The notes below the pieces were generated by a model. The model did not search any database. It saw only the letters and a list, made by a program, of their open reading frames with translations, and was not told the DNA's origin. Of a stretch of DNA of 56,889 nt, positions 1-7,210 are shown piece after piece. Both the position numbers and the translations under genes were made by a program. Each line of letters opens with the position of its first letter. Position 1 is the stretch's first letter. Origin of the DNA: CAKRZE01 sp045617585 (GTDB lineage Bacteria > Bacillota > Clostridia > Oscillospirales > CAG-272); contig JAZLIW010000162.1 in NCBI GenBank assembly GCA_045617585.1, positions 1 through 56,889 of the forward strand, in the 5' to 3' direction.

Positions 1-1
1 T

Positions 2-220
2 TTCACGGTGACGGCGGAGGGCGACGGGGTGACCTACCAGTGGTACTATTCCAAGAACGGCGGCACGACCTGGACGAAAGCAACTGCCGCTTCCGCAAAG
101 ACCGCGAACTACACGGTCAACGCAAGACAGGAACTCGACGGTTACCTCTACCGCTGTACTGTTAAGGACGGATACGGTTCTTCCGTGAACTCGGGAGCCG
201 CGCTGCTGACGGTCATTTGA
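2..220 (+). CDS. C-terminal end of an Ig-like surface protein (5' end outside window)
   Basis: The open frame runs in from the left edge and stops at 218-220, so only about 72 C-terminal residues are visible. They form one beta-rich Ig-like module: a YQWYYS segment, a GYLYRC segment and a final LTV strand, the spacing typical of Ig-like domains in clostridial surface proteins. No membrane anchor or sortase motif follows the domain, so this end of the protein carries no wall-attachment signal. Whether the protein is secreted or anchored elsewhere cannot be seen. A strong terminator begins about 40 bases after the stop. The start codon lies upstream of the window; the GTG at 8 is inside the domain and is not a credible start. 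The family assignment is by pattern only. Confidence 0.7.
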   Translation, partial: FTVTAEGDGVTYQWYYSKNGGTTWTKATAASAKTANYTVNARQELDGYLYRCTVKDGYGSSVNSGAALLTVI

Positions 221-261
221 TGACTGCCGTCCGCGCCCGGATCCGATAACACATAGAAAAC

Positions 262-318
262 GGAAAACGCGGGGCTGCCGCAAGTGAGAAAAACACTTGC
301 GACAGCCCCGTGTTTTTG
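262..318. terminator. Bidirectional intrinsic terminator
   Basis: A long stem pairs CGGGGCTGCCGCAAGTG with CACTTGCGACAGCCCCG (one mismatch) around a short A-rich loop. A T-run follows on the plus strand (GTGTTTTTG), and an A-rich stretch precedes it (T-rich on the minus strand). It can end the partial gene upstream and can also stop a leftward transcript from the minus-strand promoter at 481-509. Confidence 0.85.
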
Positions 319-427
319 TTCTTTCCATATGAAGGGAAAGTGCAAAGGGCAATGCGTCAGACGTATGTGAGCAAAAGACAGGCTCAAAAACAAAAAGGCC
401 TTTTCCGGTCAGAAAAAGCGCACTTTC

Positions 428-447
428 TTTGCGTAGAACTATGAGTT
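428..447 (+). repeat. Left inverted repeat (IRL) of the invertible segment
   Basis: TTTGCGTAGAACTATGAGTT is matched perfectly, in reverse complement, at 1929-1948. The inner side carries a second partial match, CAAGGTAT at 453-460, which recurs as ATACCTTG at 1921-1928. Within the repeat, AACT-ATG-AGTT is a short dyad. On the left copy GTAGAA (433-438) and TTCTAC (448-453) form inverted arms nine bases apart, the usual shape of a tyrosine-recombinase core site. The exact strand-exchange point cannot be read from one orientation. Confidence 0.85.
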
Positions 448-480
448 TTCTACAAGGTATAATTCTACTTATACTCCTAA

Positions 481-509
481 ATTATAACATAATATGACAA
501 AGATGTCAA
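481..509 (-). promoter_or_regulatory. Consensus sigma-A promoter inside the invertible segment, pointing left
   Basis: On the minus strand, TTGACA (509-504), a 17-base spacer and TATAAT (486-481) match the consensus exactly, with a TG dinucleotide extending the -10 box. Transcription would begin near 474 and run through IRL toward the terminator at 262-318, giving a transcript of roughly 200 nt with no gene in the present orientation. A perfect promoter with nothing to drive is the main reason to suspect inversion. Confidence 0.85.
495..508. promoter_or_regulatory. Dyad overlapping the -35 box, possible operator
   Basis: TGACA-N4-TGTCA forms a perfect five-base dyad whose right arm is most of the -35 element of the leftward promoter. 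This could be a binding site for a regulator or simply a chance dyad; no cognate regulator is identifiable nearby. Confidence 0.3.
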
Positions 510-539
510 TAGATTTCAAACGGAATATCTGCTGTCCGG

Positions 540-569
540 TCGACATTTTATAGGGTTCGGGGTTATAAT
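540..569 (+). promoter_or_regulatory. Putative promoter of the recombinase gene
   Basis: TCGACA (540-545), an 18-base spacer and TATAAT (564-569) face the recombinase; predicted start near 576. It is weaker than the divergent consensus promoter, whose -35 box lies 30 bases away. The two promoters are back to back inside the segment. Confidence 0.55.
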
Positions 570-737
570 TACATAGAACACACTGCCGATCCTTTCCCAT
601 ATTTGATTTTCCGGTTTTCAGTGGTCAAAAAAGTGGTTTTTCCGGAAACTGTTTACCGGATCCGTGTTGATGTGTTCGATAAATAACATATCATATATTT
701 AGAGCAAAAAACGCACGGTTGAAAGGAGTGCAGAAAA

Positions 738-1859
738 ATGCCAAAAAAAGGATTAAACATCCACAAACGGAAAGACGGTCGATGGGAAGGCCGTCTTGAG
801 GTTGGTCGGAAAGAGGGAGGAGCGATCATCTATCGATCCGTTTACGGAAAAACCTGTTCCGAGGTGAAAGAAAAGATGAGACGTCAGAACGGAAATACCG
901 TCCCCTCCCGAACGAAACAATCGGCTAAAACGTTTGATGCGGTATTAAGGCTCTGGCTTGAAAACAGCAAGGTCAAAAACAAAGGAGGGACGATTTACAA
1001 GTATCAGAACCTTATCGAGAATCACATTCTTCCCCGGCTCGGCGGCATATCGATCGATGAGATATCGGCGCCTGCCGTCAATTCCTATCTTCAGGAAAAA
1101 CTTGAAAGCGGAAGGCTGGACGGATCCGGAGGGCTTTCCCCTTCCTACGTACGCAGCATCATGATCATCATTAAATCCGCCATGGACTTTGCGGTCAAGG
1201 AAGAGCTCTGCGATCCGCTGAAATCCGAAATACTGAAACCGGCAGTTCCCAAAAGGGAAGTAACCGTTCTGACGTTATCCGAGCAAAGAAAGTTGGAGAA
1301 CTCGATCAGCCGTGAACGTGACGCGACGAATCTCGGCATCCTTTTATCCCTGCACGCCGGTCTGAGGATCGGAGAGGTTTGCGCGCTTTCATGGGATGAC
1401 GTTGACTTTGATCAGCAGCTTATCAAAGTGCGTCACACCGTATCACGGATACGAAGCGTTTCCGCTTCCGGGTCGGCCTCCAGACTGGTGATCGATCTGC
1501 CGAAAACACAGGCTTCGGTCAGGGATATCCCCATATCACCGCCGCTGCTGAACGCATTGAAACACCAATATGCTGATTCGGGATCCGATTACGTGATATC
1601 CGGATCACCGGGCTTCGTAAGCCCAAGGACCTTTGATTACAGATTTCACAAGGTCATAGAAAACGTCGGGATCCCGCATATCAATTATCACGTTCTCAGA
1701 CATACATTTGCCACACGATGTGTAGAAGCCGGAGTGGATATCAAATCACTCAGCGAGATTTTAGGGCACGCAAACGTCTCCGTTACATTGAATACGTATG
1801 TTCATTCCTCTTTGGAAATGAAGCGGGCGCAGCTTCAAAAACTATTTGATTTAACATAA
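738..1859 (+). CDS. Tyrosine recombinase (site-specific integrase/invertase family)
   Basis: A complete 373-residue phage-integrase-family recombinase. The N-terminus has a short beta-rich arm-binding-like segment (KRKDGRWEGRL, residues 10-20), followed by a core-binding SAM-like domain (about 65-165) and the catalytic domain. The full catalytic set is present: Arg210 (HAGLRIGE), Lys256 (LPKTQ), His318 and Arg321 (HVLRH), His344 (LGHAN) and nucleophile Tyr354 (NTYVHSS). GAAAGGAG at 721-728 places the ATG at 738 nine bases downstream. There is no excisionase, replication gene or cargo, so this is not an obvious integrative element. The gene is enclosed by perfect 20-bp inverted repeats (428-447 and 1929-1948), which suggests that it inverts the DNA it sits in. 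No clear terminator separates it from the Tad operon, so in the assembled orientation weak read-through into 2084 onward is possible. Confidence 0.92.
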   Translation: MPKKGLNIHKRKDGRWEGRLEVGRKEGGAIIYRSVYGKTCSEVKEKMRRQNGNTVPSRTKQSAKTFDAVLRLWLENSKVKNKGGTIYKYQNLIENHILPRLGGISIDEISAPAVNSYLQEKLESGRLDGSGGLSPSYVRSIMIIIKSAMDFAVKEELCDPLKSEILKPAVPKREVTVLTLSEQRKLENSISRERDATNLGILLSLHAGLRIGEVCALSWDDVDFDQQLIKVRHTVSRIRSVSASGSASRLVIDLPKTQASVRDIPISPPLLNALKHQYADSGSDYVISGSPGFVSPRTFDYRFHKVIENVGIPHINYHVLRHTFATRCVEAGVDIKSLSEILGHANVSVTLNTYVHSSLEMKRAQLQKLFDLT

Positions 1860-1925
1860 GTGGTCAGGAAAAGGGTACGTAAAGTGCAAGACACCGGTGT
1901 TTTACGAGCTTCTTGTAGTAATACC

Positions 1926-1955
1926 TTGAACTCATAGTTCTACGCAAATTATTAT
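1926..1955 (+). promoter_or_regulatory. Weak promoter-like sequence across the right repeat
   Basis: TTGAAC (1926-1931), 18 bases, TATTAT (1950-1955) could give weak rightward transcription in the present orientation. The -35 part straddles the inner edge of the right repeat and would be altered by inversion. It is a poor match and is listed only because nothing better precedes the Tad operon here. Confidence 0.25.
1929..1948 (-). repeat. Right inverted repeat (IRR) of the invertible segment
   Basis: The reverse complement of this 20-mer is identical to 428-447. The inner flank here lacks the five bases TTCTA that separate the 20-mer from CAAGGTAT on the left side, so homology inside the repeat is imperfect. 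Confidence 0.85.
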
Positions 1956-2083
1956 GAGTGTTATTTATGAAAACAACCCGCGCGAGTGATCGGCGGAAAT
2001 ATAAATGATGTTTTTTGAAATCGCACGCAGCAATCTTCACGGGATACGAAACGAAAAAATGTCGGTTGAAAGGATTTTCGGTC

Positions 2084-3145
2084 ATGAAAATAAAGCTTGC
2101 CATCCTGGAACGCGATCAAAGCTATCTTAACAGGATCGTCTCCGTCTTCAGCACGAAGTATTCGGATAAATTTGAGATCTATTCATTTACCAGTCCGGAA
2201 GTGGCTTTGTCAACGCTGGACAGCGCAAAAATCGACGTGCTCGTCGCAAACGACGCGTTTGATATTGACGTCTCGAAATTGCCGAGGCGGTGCGGGTTTG
2301 CATACCTCGTAGACTCCATGGATGTTGAAATGGTCAACAACCAGCGGGCGATCGCAAAGTTCCAGAAAGTGGATCTGATCTATAAGCAGATCCTCAGCAT
2401 CTTCTCGGAAAACGCGGGAAGCGTATCCGGGCTGAAATTCGGGGACGATTCGGCGAAATTCATCGCGTTCGAATCCGTAAGCGGCGGATGCGGCGGATCA
2501 ACGATGGCTGCCGCCTGCTCGCTCCATTTTGCCGCGCAGGGAAAAAAGACGTTATACCTTAACCTTGAGAGATTCGGCTCCTCCGATTCCTTCTTCTCGG
2601 CTGACGGACAGTTTGATATGAGCGATATTATCTTTGCCCTGAAAAGCAAAAAAACGAATTTGGCGCTCAAACTTGAAAGTTGCGTGAAGCAGGATCCGAG
2701 AGGAGTATATTTTTACTCGCAGAGCAAGATCGCGCTGGATATGATGGAACTCTCTTCGGACGATATTCTTAGGCTGATCAACGAGCTGAAGCTTACCGGT
2801 TCGTATCACGTCATTATCCTTGACCTCGACTTCTCGATCGACAGGGAAGCACTGAAGGTCCTGCGTCAGACGCATTCCATCGTCTGGGTCGGCGACGGCT
2901 CCGATGTGTCAAACGCAAAGCTGTTCCGCGCGTTTTCAGCCCTCTCTACGATAGAGCAGAACGCAGATTCCCCGCTCACGAACAGACTCCAGTTGATCTA
3001 TAACAAATTCAGCAGTAAAACGAGCAAGACCCTCGACGAGATCGGCGTAAAAAATATCGGAGGAAATCCCCGGTTCGAGCACGCGACGACCGCTATGGTT
3101 TTGGGTCAGGTCGCGCCGAAGGATATGTTTGACAAAATCATTTGA
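2084..3145 (+). CDS. tadZ: TadZ/CpaE-like pilus localisation protein
   Basis: A 353-residue first gene of the Tad operon. Residues 1-105 resemble a receiver-like fold (KLAILERDQSYLNRI at the start), and residues from about 125 form a ParA/MinD-type ATPase domain, the arrangement of TadZ/CpaE proteins, which are thought to position the pilus machine at the membrane. The P-loop is deviant: SGGCGGST at 133-140 has Gly where the KGGVGKST consensus has its catalytic Lys, so nucleotide hydrolysis may be weak or absent; atypical Walker boxes are known for TadZ. I chose ATG 2084, preceded by GAAAGGA at a good distance, over an upstream TTG in frame (2015) that lacks a ribosome site. TadA follows after 26 bases. 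The nearest strong promoter is the invertible one to the left. Confidence 0.85.
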   Translation: MKIKLAILERDQSYLNRIVSVFSTKYSDKFEIYSFTSPEVALSTLDSAKIDVLVANDAFDIDVSKLPRRCGFAYLVDSMDVEMVNNQRAIAKFQKVDLIYKQILSIFSENAGSVSGLKFGDDSAKFIAFESVSGGCGGSTMAAACSLHFAAQGKKTLYLNLERFGSSDSFFSADGQFDMSDIIFALKSKKTNLALKLESCVKQDPRGVYFYSQSKIALDMMELSSDDILRLINELKLTGSYHVIILDLDFSIDREALKVLRQTHSIVWVGDGSDVSNAKLFRAFSALSTIEQNADSPLTNRLQLIYNKFSSKTSKTLDEIGVKNIGGNPRFEHATTAMVLGQVAPKDMFDKII

Positions 3146-3171
3146 ATCTGATTCAGTGAGGAAGTATTACC

Positions 3172-4410
3172 ATGGAATACGATCAGGAACAGCAATTCGT
3201 CTCGGATATCAAACGGTACGTTTCGGAAAATCTGCCGTTGAGCAAGATGGATGATGACGAACTGGAAGAGAAAATCGAAGAGATCGTGGCTCAACGGATC
3301 GGCAGCGTCTACTGCTCGATCGATCAGAGAGTGTCGATCGTTCAGCAGGTGTACAGTTCGATCCGCGGCTTCGGGCTGCTTGATTCCATTATCAGCGACG
3401 ATACCATTACGGAGGTCATGATCAACGGCCCCGATCATATTTTCATAGAACAAAACGGGCGTCTGTTCAAGCTGGATAAGCAGTTTGAAAGCCAGCGGCG
3501 CCTGGAAGACGTGATCCAGAGGATCGTCGGTCTTGCGGGCCGTGAGGTCAATCAGGCGAATCCGATCTGCGATACGCGTCTGCCCGACGGTTCCCGTGTG
3601 AACGTCGTGCTTCCTCCGATTGCACTCTGCGGTCCTACGCTGACGATCCGTAAGTTTTCGAAAACGCCGATGACGATCGAAAAACTGATACAATACGGCT
3701 CCATCACGCAGGAGATCGCCGATAAGCTGGAGCTGCTGGTCAAGGCGAAATACAATATTTTCATCAGCGGCGGTACCGGCTCCGGTAAAACGACGTTTCT
3801 GAACGCCTTGTCCAACTACATTCCCAAGGACGAACGCATCATTACGATCGAGGACTCGGCGGAGCTTCAGATCAAAGGCGTCGAGAACCTGGTCAGCCTT
3901 GAAACGAGAAACGCTAACGCTTCCGGCGCCGGCGAAATCACGATCCGCGAGCTGATCAAATCGTCGCTTCGTATGAGACCCGAGAGGATCATCGTCGGTG
4001 AGTGCCGCGGCGGAGAAGCGCTGGATATGCTTCAGGCCATGAATACCGGTCACGACGGTTCGCTTTCGACAGGCCACGCAAACTCGACGGAGGATATGCT
4101 GAGCCGTCTGGAAACGATGGTGCTGCAGGGAGCCGCCGGACTTCCGCTGGAAGCGATCAGACAGCAGATCGCCTCCGCGGTCGATATCATCATCCATCTT
4201 TCAAGACTGCGCGACAGATCCCGTAAGACCATGGAGATCACGGAGGTCGTCGGATACAAGGATAAAAAGGTCATACTGAATCCGCTCTACGTCTTTGAGG
4301 AAGATGAAAACAGCACGCTGGACAAGGTGTCCGGCAGTTTGAAAAGGACCGGCAATAAGATGGTCAACGATTTCAAACTCAGATTAGCGGGAATCAAGGA
4401 AGAAATATGA
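3172..4410 (+). CDS. tadA: TadA/CpaF pilus assembly ATPase
   Basis: A 412-residue secretion ATPase of the type II/IV family that powers Tad pilus assembly at the inner face of the membrane. Visible motifs in order: N-terminal helical region, TEVMINGPDHIFIEQNG (about 80-96), Walker A GGTGSGKT (200-207), Asp box TIEDSAEL (225-232), Walker B region RIIVGE (272-277) and His box GSLSTGHANS (296-305). All are intact, and the length is normal for CpaF. The ATG at 3172 follows GTGAGGAAG. The 3' end overlaps the start of tadB by four bases (ATGA), indicating translational coupling. Confidence 0.96.
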   Translation: MEYDQEQQFVSDIKRYVSENLPLSKMDDDELEEKIEEIVAQRIGSVYCSIDQRVSIVQQVYSSIRGFGLLDSIISDDTITEVMINGPDHIFIEQNGRLFKLDKQFESQRRLEDVIQRIVGLAGREVNQANPICDTRLPDGSRVNVVLPPIALCGPTLTIRKFSKTPMTIEKLIQYGSITQEIADKLELLVKAKYNIFISGGTGSGKTTFLNALSNYIPKDERIITIEDSAELQIKGVENLVSLETRNANASGAGEITIRELIKSSLRMRPERIIVGECRGGEALDMLQAMNTGHDGSLSTGHANSTEDMLSRLETMVLQGAAGLPLEAIRQQIASAVDIIIHLSRLRDRSRKTMEITEVVGYKDKKVILNPLYVFEEDENSTLDKVSGSLKRTGNKMVNDFKLRLAGIKEEI

Positions 4411-5282
4411 GGGAAACGGGTATGGGATTATTTGTGAAAGAAAAAAAGGAAAAAGAACCTCAGTATTATACTTCCGCTACGAATATCATTACTTATAACT
4501 ACAAAGTGTATTACATGAAGCCTTCGGAAAAGGTCTTGTATTTTCTGCTGGCTTTCGTTGTCGGTGCAGCTGTCGGTTACCTGTTTTACGGCGGTCTGGC
4601 AAAAAACGAATTCGGTGATCCGACGCCAATGACATGGACGTTGAACGTGGTGATCTCGTCGATCGTCGGCCTGGTCGCGGGCATTCTGTTTCTTCCGATC
4701 AGGACAAAGCAGATCATGAAGAAAAAGCAGAATGACCTTAAACTGCAATTCCGTGAGCTGCTTGACGCGCTGGCAACTTCGATCGGCAGCGGTAAAAACG
4801 TTGTGGATTCGTTTAAGGCCGCGCGTGACGATCTTCGCGTGATCTATTCCGAGGATACCGCAATTATCAAGGAATTGGACGTTATTCTTGACGGGATCAC
4901 GAACAACGTTGACGTTGAGAAATCTCTTCTTGACTTCGGTATCAGAAGCGGACTGGACGATATCATCAGCTTTGCAAACGTCTTTGAGACCTGTTACAGA
5001 AAAGGCGGCAATATAAAAGACGTGATAAAGAATACTCAACAGATCATTACCGAAAAAATGGAAGTTGAGATGGAGATCCAGACGATCGTGGCAGGAGCTA
5101 AGAACGAACAGACGATCATGACGGTCATGCCGATCGCTCTGATTGCAATTATCAAGATGATGAGCCCCGAATTTGCCTCCAACTTTGCGACGACATCGGG
5201 GATCATAGCGACGACGGTTGCAGTCGTAATGTTCATCGTGGCATATTTTGTCGGCAATATCGTTCTTGCGATAAAGGTATAG
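4407..5282 (+). CDS. tadB: TadB-like membrane platform protein
   Basis: A 291-residue T2SSF/GspF-domain protein. Two hydrophobic segments lie near residues 44-64 and 75-95, then a soluble helical region containing DALATSIGSGKNVVDSF and RKGGNIKDVI, then two C-terminal membrane segments (about 232-250 and 268-288). This is the expected topology of the inner-membrane platform that contacts TadA. The start at 4407 overlaps the tadA stop; ATG 4422 is an alternative start. TadC follows ten bases after the stop, and the two would form a heteromeric platform. Confidence 0.92.
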   Translation: MRETGMGLFVKEKKEKEPQYYTSATNIITYNYKVYYMKPSEKVLYFLLAFVVGAAVGYLFYGGLAKNEFGDPTPMTWTLNVVISSIVGLVAGILFLPIRTKQIMKKKQNDLKLQFRELLDALATSIGSGKNVVDSFKAARDDLRVIYSEDTAIIKELDVILDGITNNVDVEKSLLDFGIRSGLDDIISFANVFETCYRKGGNIKDVIKNTQQIITEKMEVEMEIQTIVAGAKNEQTIMTVMPIALIAIIKMMSPEFASNFATTSGIIATTVAVVMFIVAYFVGNIVLAIKV

Positions 5283-5292
5283 GAGGTGCGCC

Positions 5293-6165
5293 ATGTTTTT
5301 AAGTACGCTGTCTGTTGCGGTCATGGTGATCGCTTCCGTTCTGACCGTATTATTTATTATCTTTCTATTGGCAGGCTCCCGGTACAACAATATGATCGAG
5401 CCGCTTGATAGTAAAGAATTTCCGCTTTGCGAATTGTACGGTGTCGGTTTTGCTCTTCTCGCATTATTTCGTCACAACTTTGCGTCTAAAAGCGAAAGAA
5501 ATCGCAGACAACTGATTGCCCTGATATACGGGGAGCAGCACTCCGAATACTATCTGCGTGTAAACGCGGCGGAGCGAGTCACGTTGGCGTTCCTTCTTGT
5601 CGTAGCAGGTTTCGTGTTGTACGGTCTGGCAAATGATTATCTGATCATCGGTGTGCTTTTGATGTTTGCTTTTACTGCATATTATTACGTGGCAACTTTA
5701 CCTCAGACGAAGGTGGAAAAGAAAAGTGCCCAGATCCTGAGCGAATTTGCCGACGTTGCGTCGAAATTGGCTTTGTTGGTCAATGCCGGTATGATCATGA
5801 AGGAAGCATGGGAGAAAGTGGCGTATACCGGGGATACGGAACTGTATCAGGAGATGCAGCGTGTGTGTGTCAACATGGTGAACGGAATGTCCGAGATCGA
5901 CGCATATTCCGAGTTCGGCAGCCGCTGCACATCACAGGAAATCAAAAAGTTCACTTCCACGATCGTTCAGGGCCTCGTAAAGGGCAACCGTGAACTGGTC
6001 GAAATGATCAAACAGCAGAGCAGAGAAATCTGGGATGCCAAGCGGCAAAGAGTGAAGCAGCAGGGTGAAAAAGCCGCAAGTAAGCTGCTGATCCCGATCT
6101 GCATCATGTTTATCGGTATTATCATTATGATCATTATTCCGATTTTCACCAACCTTGGTATGTGA
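5293..6165 (+). CDS. tadC: TadC-like membrane platform protein
   Basis: A 290-residue second T2SSF-type protein. Hydrophobic segments occur at about 5-30, 95-135 (two spans) and 262-287. The cytoplasmic part between them includes LSEFADVASKLALLVNAGM and FTSTIVQGLVKG, motifs typical of the GspF repeat. GGAGG at 5281-5285 lies eight bases before the ATG. It partners TadB in the membrane platform. The pilin gene starts about 40 bases after its stop. Confidence 0.92.
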   Translation: MFLSTLSVAVMVIASVLTVLFIIFLLAGSRYNNMIEPLDSKEFPLCELYGVGFALLALFRHNFASKSERNRRQLIALIYGEQHSEYYLRVNAAERVTLAFLLVVAGFVLYGLANDYLIIGVLLMFAFTAYYYVATLPQTKVEKKSAQILSEFADVASKLALLVNAGMIMKEAWEKVAYTGDTELYQEMQRVCVNMVNGMSEIDAYSEFGSRCTSQEIKKFTSTIVQGLVKGNRELVEMIKQQSREIWDAKRQRVKQQGEKAASKLLIPICIMFIGIIIMIIIPIFTNLGM

Positions 6166-6204
6166 GAACGGATTAATTAAAAAATGATAGAAAGGAGTAA
6201 AACG

Positions 6205-6423
6205 ATGAGCAATCTTACTATGCTGAAGATGTGGCTCCAGACAAAACTCGGCAAGTTTTTATTGGACGAGAAGGGCGAAGTCAACATTGTCGCAATGGTG
6301 ATCCTTATCGGTATCGCGGTAATTCTCGCTATCATCTTCAAGGACGCGATCGTTGGGCTGATCAACAATCTGCTCAACCAGATCAATGGCAACGTAAACA
6401 ACGTAATGAACCAGCCTTCTTAA
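6205..6423 (+). CDS. flp: Flp-type pilin (major Tad pilus subunit candidate)
   Basis: A 72-residue pilin-like protein. A charged leader ends in DEKG at 21-24, followed by EVNIVAMVILIGIAVILAII, one long hydrophobic helix, and a short hydrophilic tail rich in Asn. This matches a class III leader cleaved after Gly24. Unlike Gram-negative Flp it has no Glu at mature position +5 (Val is there), although Glu is at +1. ATG 6205 is chosen because AAAGGAG (6191-6197) lies just upstream; the in-frame ATG at 6184 would put that site inside the coding region. The position after tadC and before the TadE-like genes, plus two strong hairpins directly downstream, support a highly expressed main subunit. Confidence 0.85.
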   Translation: MSNLTMLKMWLQTKLGKFLLDEKGEVNIVAMVILIGIAVILAIIFKDAIVGLINNLLNQINGNVNNVMNQPS

Positions 6424-6426
6424 TGT

Positions 6427-6485
6427 AGTGATTACTTTGGCCAGAGTAATCACTGCTGCTGCGGCGGCACGATAAGTGCCGCCGC
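6427..6485 (+). promoter_or_regulatory. Two perfect stem-loops directly after the pilin gene
   Basis: AGTGATTACT pairs perfectly with AGTAATCACT (6427-6436 with 6445-6454), and GCGGCGGCAC pairs perfectly with GTGCCGCCGC (6461-6470 with 6476-6485). Neither is followed by a T-run, so they are not typical terminators. They sit between the pilin and the next gene of the same operon, where mRNA-stabilising or processing hairpins would raise pilin over the other subunits. Confidence 0.75.
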
Positions 6486-6508
6486 GGTACGGTTCCGTGG
6501 AGGTTAAG

Positions 6509-7198
6509 ATGAAGGAAAAAACAAAAAACATAAAAAATAAAATGAAAAATGAAAACGGAATGGTTATTGTGGAAGCTGCAATCGTGTTTCCGGTTGTGTT
6601 CTTTGTTTTGCTTTTCATCATTTTTATCGGAAACATGTACTACGAGCAGGCAAAGGTGGACAGAATCGTTCTGACTTATGCCAATAAGGGTGCTCAGTAC
6701 GTAGCGGATCCGTCTCTTTACGATATGGACCACGGAGGATCCGTTCCCAGTACCGTCAACGATTTGGACATTGAACCTTACAGATACATTATCGGAAGCA
6801 TCTCAAACGGCTCGGTCTCTGCTATTGAGAACGTACTGTCGGAGCAGGTAAAGAATGAGATCAACAGAGGAGGTCTGGTCCTCTTCAGCAATGGCAAAAC
6901 AAACGTTATAGGCTCTGACAACAGCAAGATCGCGACCTTTAAGAATTACGTGGTGTATTCAACCTTTGTGGTTCAGGTGAATTACGAGGTGAAATTTCCG
7001 ATCCGATTTTTTGGGGAAGCAAATCCCACGATCGCAAGGCTATCGTCCAGAGCCGAGGTCGCGGTCAATGATGCCCCGGAATTCATCCGCAACGTTGACA
7101 TGGTAGTTGACTTACTGGACGGAACGAAAACCGCCGAAAGCGTGAACAGCATTTTCAGCAAGATCAATGAATTCATCAAAAAATTCACCGCGAGGTAA
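6509..7198 (+). CDS. TadE-like minor pilin 1
   Basis: A 229-residue pseudopilin of the TadE type. The leader ends MKNENG (residues 12-17), then MVIVEAAIVFPVVFFVLLF: a prepilin-type cleavage site with Glu at mature position +5 and one membrane helix. The extracytoplasmic part (about 45-229) is mixed alpha/beta with no named domain. ATG 6509 follows GGAGG at 6499-6503; the longer in-frame start at 6476 would fall inside the hairpin and has no ribosome site. It is probably processed by the A24 peptidase at 13351 and incorporated as a minor or initiating subunit. The next gene begins 12 bases downstream. Confidence 0.85.
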   Translation: MKEKTKNIKNKMKNENGMVIVEAAIVFPVVFFVLLFIIFIGNMYYEQAKVDRIVLTYANKGAQYVADPSLYDMDHGGSVPSTVNDLDIEPYRYIIGSISNGSVSAIENVLSEQVKNEINRGGLVLFSNGKTNVIGSDNSKIATFKNYVVYSTFVVQVNYEVKFPIRFFGEANPTIARLSSRAEVAVNDAPEFIRNVDMVVDLLDGTKTAESVNSIFSKINEFIKKFTAR

Positions 7199-7210
7199 GA
7201 GAGGGTAATC

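Larger units (their letters stand above)
428..1948. mobile_element. Candidate invertible DNA segment (inverton) carrying its own recombinase and an outward promoter
   Basis: The segment is bounded by perfect 20-bp inverted repeats and contains a complete tyrosine recombinase (738-1859) and a perfect consensus promoter (481-509) reading out through the left repeat. If the interior flips, the promoter's -10 box would lie near 1890-1895 on the plus strand, about 35 bases inside the right repeat, giving a leader of roughly 180 nt before the TadZ start at 2084. The recombinase would then read leftward, away from the Tad operon. As assembled, the strong promoter points at the terminator at 262-318, so this looks like the low-expression orientation. 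Invertible promoters flanked by inverted repeats and flipped by tyrosine recombinases are established in Bacteroides and Clostridia; control of this operon is inference. Confidence 0.75.

Noticed and set aside
1885..1915. Terminator after the recombinase gene
   Set aside because: ACACCGGTGT is self-complementary but has no usable loop, and the T-run is short; at best weak.
428..1948. Integrative element or prophage remnant with attL/attR
   Set aside because: The flanking 20-mers are inverted, not direct, and no excisionase, replication or cargo gene is present besides the recombinase. Inversion explains the layout better.
2015..2083. Longer TadZ start at an upstream TTG
   Set aside because: No ribosome site precedes it, while ATG 2084 has GAAAGGA in good position.
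3106..4197. Long open frame on the minus strand opposite tadA
   Set aside because: It mirrors the codon pattern of tadA, has no ribosome site and no recognisable domain. The same holds for the long minus frames opposite 4428-5390, 23393-24682 and 38886-40586.
6461..6485. Intrinsic terminator after the pilin gene
   Set aside because: The stem is strong but no T-run follows, and the operon continues.
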